From: Conidiobolus incongruus B7586
Lineage: Eukaryota > Entomophthoromycota > Entomophthoromycetes > Entomophthorales > Conidiobolaceae
NCBI GenBank assembly: GCA_000697335.1
Contig: JNEM01015841.1
Location: 1 to 19,580, forward strand
Length of the DNA: 19,580 bases
Reading direction: 5' to 3'
The position numbers and the translations under genes are program-made. Below the pieces are notes generated by a model that was not told where the DNA came from, did not search any database, and saw only the letters and a list, made by a program, of their open reading frames with translations. Below, in pieces: positions 1-8,258 of this stretch (position 1 is its first letter; every line of letters starts with the position of its first letter).

Positions 1-1139
1 TTATAATTAATAAATTTGATAATAAAATTAACATAATTTGTAAATCAAAAGTTTCCAATATTTCATTATTGAAATAATCGAATTAATATTTTAATAATTG
101 AATATTTTATAATAAAAATATATCAAATTTTAAAATTAATTATATTATATATTTTAGAAAATATATATTAAATAAAATATAACTAGTAATTAATTTTAAA
201 ATTCTTATTTAATATTTTTTTAACTAATTTTATTAGTATAAACTTAATACTAATAGATTCAAAATTAAATAATATTTTTCCAATTATTATAAAAAGATAT
301 AATATTAATTATTATATATAGACTATAACTTTGATAATAATTATCATTTTAATTAATATATATAGTATAATATAAAAGTTAAATTATAATCTTTAAAAAA
401 ATATTTTTTTATTTATTAAAAATTTGATAAATATAAAGTAATTTTGAATTTTAATATGATATATAGATTTTATATTGAAAATTAAAATTAAATATAATTT
501 AATAATAACTATTATTATTATTAAGTTTATTAATGATATTATTATATTTTATCATAAATATTGTCAATAAAGATTCTCTTATTAATAATATTATAAAATA
601 ATTTGATTATTTAATTATTTTTGAATTAGCTCTTTAATATTTACTTATGATAGGAAATAATCTTGCCTATTATTCAAGGAACTCTGATTATCACACTAGT
701 TCAAGAAGTCATATTAAAGCCGCCTCATTTTATAAACTATTTGAACCTATTACTTAATAAACTCATATTTCTATCTTTATTTCAAAAATGTCCTGTTTTT
801 GAGTTTTTATTATAATACTCTCAAAAGTATTAAATTTTTATTATATTTGAAATAAGTTATTTTCATCTAATTTTGTAAATTGTTTTAATTTCTTTAATTT
901 TATAATAGCTTATTATTTACCATTAGTGATTCCTGGTTTAAACTCTTGAAAACCTATTTCCTTCAATAGTTATAATTGCCACTTATTATTAATATAATAT
1001 AGTATAATATCCAATTTATTATTCTTGGTTTTAAATATTAAAATATAAATTAAATAATGATATAATTTTAAAATTAAAATTAAACAAATAAATTAATAAA
1101 TGTTATAAAAATTAATAAATAATAAAAAATTAATAGCAT
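1..1139. other. AT-rich intergenic desert, no gene seen
   Basis: Very AT-rich DNA with stops dense in every frame and no recognisable RNA gene. A slightly less AT-rich island at about 640-770 holds a short open stretch of about 36 codons (plus strand), but it has no start context, no splice signals and no similarity I recognise. I see no terminal repeats or coding signal. Confidence 0.6.
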
Positions 1140-2640
1140 CATATATTATTAATAACTCTTTTCTATATCTTTAGTAAGATTTTAATATTTAAAAAATAAT
1201 TCTTTTTATTAAAAATTGAAATTTAATATTTTATAAACTAATTTAATTTGTTTGCAGGAATTTTTTTTCCTAAAAGCTATTTTTTTAATTATCCAAAATA
1301 ATTATAATTATATAGGTTATAATTAAGTGAATATATTAGATATAGTAACTCTCTTTATTTTTGTTATATAAAAAATCTTTTATAGCTTGAATTTTATGTA
1401 TTTTGCAATTATCATGTAAAATAATAAATGTCCTCAATTTATAATAAAAATATTATTTAAAAATTATTTTATTTAAAAAAGGTAATATATAATTTATTAA
1501 TAATTGATTTTCCTTGAGATATTAAATAAAAAAATATATGCCATTATAATCTATTATAATAATTAATATTTACTTATATTCAAAATATTTATTTATAGGA
1601 ATTTATAGAAAATATTAATTTAACTTAATCTAACAACTTATTTTATTTTTAAGTAAAAAATTATATAAAGGAATTTATAAGTATGGTGGTAAAATACCAA
1701 TATAATATAGAAGAAAACTTAATATAAAATAGTGTGACACAGAATATAGTATTATAATATAGTTGTAATATGCAAATATAAACAAAGTTTAATTAAGCTT
1801 CAAACTAGAATAAGTCACTTATATATTAGATTTATAATAGATAGCACCAATATATTATAATATTAATAAAATATAGTTTTAAGCTTAAAAATAATATAAA
1901 AGATAAAGAATAGTAAAAATTGAGAGCAAGAAAAGGAAACTAATTTATTAAATAATTTAATACTATTTATATAATTAATTTAACTATAAAAATATATATA
2001 AGAGTTTAAAAAACAAGTCTTTTAATAAAATTTAAGATTTTTCAATTATAAATATTTATTGTAAAAACTATTGTTTTTAATTATACCCTAATAAGTTTAG
2101 TTTAATTATAGCTACTTTAATTTTCTTTTAAGCTTTTGTTAAATTATAAGATATTTATTTTATATTTCTATTAACTAATCTAAGTTTAAACTTTAATAAA
2201 AATAAAATACTTATATGATTAATATTAAATTACTTTGATAATTCTTTAATAAAAATAAAAAGGTATTTTTTAATATATTCTTTTACTCTATTAGTAAGTG
2301 AAAAAATATTAATAGAAATTAATTTTTTAAATTTTGATAAATTTTAAATAATATCCCTTCTAGCTATAAAATCATAAATCTAGCAATATATGATAGTTTT
2401 AGATAAAGCACCATCTTTATAAACTGTTTATAAGTTTTAGATAATTTTAAAGGATCTATAGTTAAGTTTTAATAATATAAAAATAAAAGCTTTTTAATAA
2501 TTATAATATAATTTAAGCATAATTAAATTTAAATATAAATTTTAAAATCAAAATATTTTAATAAAAAAAATTATAAAAATTCAAAATATATAATAAGTTT
2601 GAAAAATCAAAAATTAAAAAATTTGCCATTGCTTAATTTC
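1140..2640 (-). mobile_element. Decayed mariner/Tc1-like DNA transposon, copy A
   Basis: Read on the minus strand, this region preserves scraps of a Tc1/mariner-superfamily (DDE/D) transposase in the expected order. Near 2395-2427 is a helix-turn-helix-like patch (VYKDGALSKTI). At about 1490-1530 a piece reads LISQGKSIINKLY, resembling the family's G-x-[ST]-I-N-x-x-x-Y segment. At 1371-1428 a patch contains ILHDNCKIHKIQAIKDFL, resembling the family's DNA-x-xH motif; its aspartate codon is at 1411-1413. At about 1280-1317 are remnants of the NPIE and FWxxKK region. Stops and frame changes are many, so it is long dead. The same order of blocks recurs in copy B, which supports one ancestral element. 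The ends are approximate: a right-end block near 2605-2635 is shared with copy B, but I found no convincing terminal inverted repeat. The assignment to mariner or Tc1 rests on remembered motifs, not a search. Confidence 0.68.
1680..2010. other. Extra segment inside transposon copy A, absent from copy B
   Basis: The two transposon fossils are colinear on either side of this stretch, but about 330 bp here have no counterpart in copy B. It is either an insertion into A or a deletion from B. It contains slightly GC-richer patches around 1680-1740 and 1920-1945. No clear terminal repeats or target duplication are visible, so its nature is open. Boundaries are good to perhaps 20-30 bp. Confidence 0.4.
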
Positions 2641-3164
2641 TATACTAATAATTTATTTAATGAATAACATTGGGTTTGGTTAAAATCTAATCAGCAGAAT
2701 AATGGGAACTGTTGATTATAGACCAATAAAGCTAGTCTACATTACAGATAATATTGACTTAGTTATTAAATCCAGATAAAAAATATTTTTGAAATAAAAC
2801 AACATAATTTATCAATAATAAAATTTATAACATCTCAAATGCAAATTGCATAAGGTGTGAAATGTAGTTAAACATCACACTTCGCTATTTTTGAACTTGA
2901 AATCATTTTGAACAAAATATAATGTTAAGAGTATTATAATATGAATATGTTAAATAGGGAGTAATTTATTCAAATATGGTCGAGAGTTAATTAATTGAAC
3001 TACATCTTTATAAATATTTGGGAATTGACCAGTTAAATATAGTTTGAGTAAATTATTTTGGTCAATTTAACCCATTAGACATTCAAGTTAATATTAGGTA
3101 TAAAACTGAGAGTGTTAGGCAAAGTAGGATTGAAGATGAGCTACAATATAGTAGTGACGATTTC
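2641..3164. other. Intergenic region between transposon A and paralogue 1
   Basis: AT-rich, with a moderately less AT-rich part at about 2680-2760 and 2820-2890. No ORF or RNA gene is supported. The block at 2837-2870 (caaatgcaaattgcata and following) resembles 8125-8155 downstream of paralogue 2, weakly suggesting that 3' flanking sequence was duplicated along with the gene. Confidence 0.45.
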
Positions 3165-3975
3165 TTAGTCGATTGTGGTTGGTTCAGCTCTGGATCCGAT
3201 ATTAACGCAAATTGAGATTCCAAGGTTGACATCAAGGAAGCATGAGGTAGATGTAGTACTAGAACTAGTTGACCTAGTAGAGGTAGAAGAGGTTGGAGCG
3301 GTTGAAGTAGGATAGGAAGAGGGTGATGGTCTAGATGAAGATGATGTTCAGGAAGAAGTCGATGGCTGTGATGACGAAGAGAGAGAGGAAGAGGATGATG
3401 TGGTTTAGCTGAAGATGAAAAATAGAGCTGACAGGATAACCACCAGAGCTACTGGAAGATAAGATGGGATCGCGGCATAACTATGGGAACTAGTGGTTGT
3501 AGTCTTGACATTATAACTATTTGTGGAACTAGTAATAGTAGTAATGGTGGTTTTGATATTGTAACTATTGGAAGTAGAACTGGTTTTTGGATGATAGCCT
3601 GCTTTAGAAGAGGCGAGAGCAGTTTTGGTTTGGTAAGGACTTTTTTGTCATAATAACCCTTCTTAAAGGTGGTAGTTGTTTTCTTGTTAGAGTAGCCATT
3701 TTTTTGAGAGTGGTATTAGCTTTAAATTTTCCGCGATTATCACCAGGCTCAACATCATCGAAATTGTCGTTAGTAATATTTTCCTGAACTTGCTGTCGTT
3801 TGTTGTTTGGTGAATCATTATGATGACCATCTCTAATATCAGCAATCAATGAATCAGAAGATTTATCGTTAATAGCATTCAACCCTCCTTGTACTGAAAT
3901 TAGCTCTCTAGGAAGAAGTTTTCTAATGCTGGCAGAGGTTAAACAAATTATCAAGATAAACTTAACAGGATTCAT
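3165..3975 (-). pseudogene. Broken secreted serine-rich protein gene, paralogue 1
   Basis: The start at 3975 opens a readable signal peptide (MNPVKFILIICLTSASI), nearly the same as in the intact paralogue at 8259-10673, followed by a charged Asn/Asp-rich linker. Around 3690-3700 the repeat frame shifts: the sequence for NGYSNKKTTTTFKKGYYDKK lies in a neighbouring frame, so the start frame ends early at 3604. Further repeat units (GYHPKTSSTSNSYNIKTT and a NSYNVKTTTTSS unit) follow, then further frame changes and an in-frame stop (TGA at 3348-3350). The last part is again readable: a Ser/Thr/Pro tract and a cap reading CFLDVNLGISICVNIG, ending at TAA 3165-3167. The serine stalk is only about 200 bp against about 1.6 kb in the intact copy. 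The promoter block is still present upstream. A short truncated secreted peptide could still be made. I call it a pseudogene with good confidence; sequencing error is an unlikely alternative because there are several lesions. Confidence 0.82.
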
Positions 3976-4050
3976 TTAAATTTTTAGTTTTCAAGTAAAA
4001 GGCTGGAAATGAACATTAAATGAATGTGTCTAATAGTAGGCTGTATCTGG

Positions 4051-4080
4051 TCCTTTTATTCTTCTATACAATCATACTTA
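4051..4080 (-). promoter_or_regulatory. TATA-like promoter block of paralogue 1
   Basis: On the minus strand the block reads AAGTATGATTGTATAGAAGA then ATAAAAGGA. It lies about 76-105 bp upstream of the ATG at 3975. The same block is found at the matching distance upstream of paralogues 2 and 3, in a background where other intergenic sequence does not align. A second shared element, TTCATTTCCAGCC on the minus strand (about 4001-4014), sits between this block and the ATG. A core promoter with a TATA box is the simplest reading. Confidence 0.55.
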
Positions 4081-6690
4081 CTTCTATAATAATTTCTTAA
4101 TTTTGTCAATATTTCCTTGATATAATTTCATTGTTTTTATGCATTTATCGATTTTAATTCAAATGATTACAAATTTGCTAATAAATTGTGAAATGTGTAA
4201 AAATGAAATTATATACAATCGCAATATTTCAAATTGTGCATGCACAAGAGGATTTATGTCTTGAAATTTTTATACATTGGTAAAGGTTACAAAAAATTTA
4301 TTCTGTACAGTCAACTCAAGATATAGAGATACATTATATATATTAGTAAAATATATTATACACTAAATATGATTTTTGAAAAGTTATCAAAATTATTACT
4401 CTTATAAAGTTAAACATTAATAATTAATATCAAAATGATATAAACCATTATTGAATTAGAGATATATTTATGGTAAATACTATAGATATATTTCTTGAAA
4501 AATTAACATGGGTCAAAATTATATCAAATTGAAAATAAAGACTTTAATTCGAATGTGGTAAAGGAAGATTAAATAAATCATTCAGATAAAAATTGTATTA
4601 AATTTTGATCCTTATTTTTCATAATTTTCAGTCAAATTTAAATTCGAAACAAAAATTTAAAATATTTTATATTAAGATCAAATGAAAATTAATATTTTGA
4701 TCCGAATTATATTAGAATTGGTATTACATTAAATTCAGTATATAAAATAAAATATATCCATTTAAATATCTAATACTAAGGATAAAAAAAATCAAATACA
4801 AATTCTATTTTTTAGTTTATATATTTGGTTGTCAATGATGCAATTTGATATGTGGTTCGTTTAAAGATAAATCCTTTAAATTTGAATATGACACTAAAAT
4901 GTGAAATTTCAATTGATATTCAGATTATATAATAACACTTAATTTTTGATATCTCAAAAAGTTAAGATTTTTTAACACTAAACCTTAGTTAGGAATAATG
5001 TGAGGTACCTTTATATTAATTATATATTAAATTAGTAAAAATTGATAAATTTGAATAAGCTATATATGCATGAAAAATATTATAATTATCATATTCATAA
5101 ATAAAAATCTTCTTGTCATCAGTTACATTATTCAAAACTGTCCAATCCATTAATCCCTTTATAAATATTTGTTTTTAAAGAGATTATTTGTATAATTTAA
5201 TGACTTCCAGATATCTTTTAGATAAAAAATCTATATCGAGAACATTTTGCTTCAAAATTGTCATATTTATATATATATTGATCAAATATTAAGTCAATTG
5301 AAAATTTTAAATTAAATTAAGCGAACAATTAAATTTGGAATAGAACTTTAAGCATAAATTACTAATGAAAAATTAAATTCTTTCTTATTACTAACCAATA
5401 TTCAATGTATAATATCATATCTTATTGTATATAATTTTTGCTAGTAAATTAATTTAACAAAATTTTAGCTAAAATAGAGAAGAGAATATATTTCATATCA
5501 ATGATTTGTTTAAACATTATTAAATCAAGCTAATTGATTAATTATAATTTAGATCTTTTATTAGCTAAACATAGTCAATCAAACATCAATAACAATAAAC
5601 ATATAGATAACTCATAATGTTTATATAGGCGTTTATATTCTAATACTATGAATAAAATAAAGATTTAATATAGTATAAATCTATTATTGGATTTAAAAGA
5701 TCCAATCTATATAATCTTATTGGAAAAGTAATTTTATTTTGGCTGGTTTTTCATATCAATTTCATTATCAAGATCTCTACTTTCGAAATATATGACACTT
5801 GAAGAAATATGTCGTTTTAAATAATAAAAGATTATTTTTCATTATATAGTATATACTATGTAATGAACATATGAGGTATGTAAGAAATAAACTATCTAAT
5901 TATTATATTTCAATATACAAATAACTTTAATTATCAATACACTCAAAAATATAGAGTTATGATTTTTATGATAATTTAGCAAATTACATATGAGTATAAC
6001 AGAAATGAATAGTTATATAAAATAATTATTAAGTAATAATATTATTGAACAAAATTGAAATGTAATTCTTGAATATAATTTATAACTATGATAAACTAAT
6101 TTCATTTCTTGTATATACTCATTTTGAATTTTACCAACTTATACATACCATTATATTGATATAGTTATATTTAATAGATATAGAGGGTTTATTTATAAAT
6201 TATCAATATCGATAATTTTATTTTTTTTAAAAATTATTAAATAAGTTTTATCAATATTTATTCAGAACCACAGTTTAATATTAAGATTATTTTGTAAAAT
6301 ATTGAATATTAAAAACTATTTGAACTATCTAAATAATAATCCAATACATTTTAATAAATTTCTAATTATAACTAAATTGATATAAAATATTTACTCTATC
6401 AATTTAGCATATTATTCAAATTTTAAAATATTTTATAATTTCGAGTTATATATAGTGACAAAATATCAAAATAATTTGCAGAAAAATTGCTTATAAATAT
6501 TTATAAAAGCTTTAAAATAAAGAAAATCAATTTGAGAATAATAAATGTAGCTTTCAATTATATAATATTTCAAATATTGAATTAATTAATATTATTAAAC
6601 AATCAATGACCCTAATTAGTAAATATATCCAACTAAATTATTTTATTTAATTTTTATTTGAAAATTTTTAAATTATTCTGTATTACAAAT
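4081..6690. other. AT-rich intergenic desert
   Basis: About 2.6 kb of very AT-rich DNA with no ORF of useful length, no tRNA-like or rRNA-like sequence, and no recognisable transposase motif on either strand. Short palindromic pieces occur (for example ggatttaaaagatcc near 5689-5703) but are expected by chance at this composition. It may contain older transposon debris decayed past recognition. Confidence 0.55.
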
Positions 6691-7915
6691 AATAGTAATT
6701 TTTTAATTGAAAATATATAAATATTTTGATATATTATATATAAAATTAATAGTTATTTTTATTATTAATAGCTTTCTGCTATATTTGTAATAAACATCTA
6801 ATATTTAAAAAATATTTTTTTTATTAAATACTAAAACTTACTCTTTTACAAACTAAACTAATTTTTTATAAAAATTTTTTTTCATGTAAGCTAGTTTTTT
6901 AGTTATCTAAAGTAATTATAATTATATAAATTATAATTTAAAAAATATAATAAAATAATAGTTTTTTCTAGCTATTTTAAATTAGAGTATTTTTTATAGT
7001 TTTTAATTTATTTATTATTTAATTATTATGTAAAAATATTGGTTTTCTTAAATTATATTGGAAATACTAATTAAAAATACTTTTATTTAAAAAAACAATA
7101 AAAAGTTTATTATTAATTAATTCTCCTATAAGAATTTTATAAGAACAAAATTTAATATTATGATATATTATAATATTTAACATTTATTTATTTATAAAAT
7201 ACTTATTTAAAAAGATATATAAAAAGAGTTAATTTATCTTAATTTAGCATTTTGATATGTATTTTATTAAAAAGTTATATAAAAAGATTTAAAATTCAAA
7301 AATTGCAATTATTTATTATAAAATCTTTAGTTTTAATAATATTTAATTATTATTTAACATTAATTATTTTAATATTTTTTAAGCTTTAGTTAAATTATAA
7401 GATACTAATTTTATATATTTATTAAGTAATTTAACTTTAAACTTTATTATATATATAATATTTATATTACTAATATTAAAATATTTTGATAATATTTTAA
7501 TTAAAATAAAAAAGTTTTTTAATATATTTTTTAACTCTTTTGATAATTAAAATAATAATAATTAAAATTGATTTTTAAATTTTAATAAATTTTAGATAAT
7601 TTTCCTTTTAGCTTTAAAGTAGTTTAATTGATAATAAATAGTTAATTTGAATTATATTTTATTATTAAGAGCTACTTATAAATTTTAAATAATTTTAAAG
7701 GGTTTATGGTTAAGTTTTGCTAATACCAATATAAAAAACTTTTAATAATTATTATTTAGTTTAAATATAATTAAATAAAACAAGAAATTTTAAATAACTA
7801 TATATATATATATATATATAATTTAAAATTATATAATTTTTTATTTATACTGTATTTATTTGTTTATTTAAAACTAATGATATGTTTGAAAAATCAAAAA
7901 TTAAAAAATTTCCCA
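6690..7915 (-). mobile_element. Decayed mariner/Tc1-like DNA transposon, copy B
   Basis: The region aligns by eye with copy A along its whole length apart from A's extra 330 bp. Shared landmarks include the tract around 6783-6830, the block ending in taattataattatata near 6908-6925, the ttaagctttagttaaattataagat block near 7379-7403 and the right-end block near 7879-7915. The minus-strand transposase scraps are more decayed than in A. At the place where A reads HDN, B reads HNN (codons 7022-7030), so the catalytic aspartate is lost by a G-to-A change. Length is about 1.2 kb, close to the usual 1.3 kb of mariner elements. A possible left end with weak inverted similarity to the right end lies near 6697. 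Many stops are present; it is a dead copy. Confidence 0.62.
7799..7820. repeat. (TA)11 microsatellite
   Basis: Eleven uninterrupted TA dinucleotides inside transposon copy B. Copy A has no equivalent run, so it expanded after the two copies separated. Confidence 0.95.
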
Positions 7916-8258
7916 TTTTTTTAAATTCAAAATAATAATATTATGTTATTTTGATTTTGTATCATAAAATTAAATGAAATTGAAATATTAATTATATTAA
8001 TTTAATATTTAAAAAGAATTTATTGATATATATAATAAATCAATAATAAGATATTGTATAATGAAAAATATTTAATAAGGTATATATATAGAGTAAATTG
8101 ATAAACAAATTGAAAAAATATATCAAATGTAAATTGTAAAATTTGAATTATGGAATATTACTGAAAACAATAATATGATTCATATCCTCTTATAAAAATC
8201 AAACATGAAGTAGAGGAAATAGAACTTGAGTCATAGCATCAGATGGAATGAAGGAGTG
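7916..8258. other. Intergenic 3' flank of paralogue 2
   Basis: AT-rich 3' flanking DNA. No ORF or structured RNA is visible. It presumably holds the 3' UTR and polyadenylation site of the minus-strand gene ending at 8259, but AT-rich signals are too common here to single one out. Confidence 0.4.

Noticed and set aside
1000-7915. Terminal inverted repeats of the mariner copies
   Set aside because: The right-end block (tttgaaaaatcaaaaattaa and following) is shared by A and B, but the matching inverted left end is only weakly suggested near 6697 and not seen in A. At this AT content chance similarity is too easy, so no repeat is annotated.
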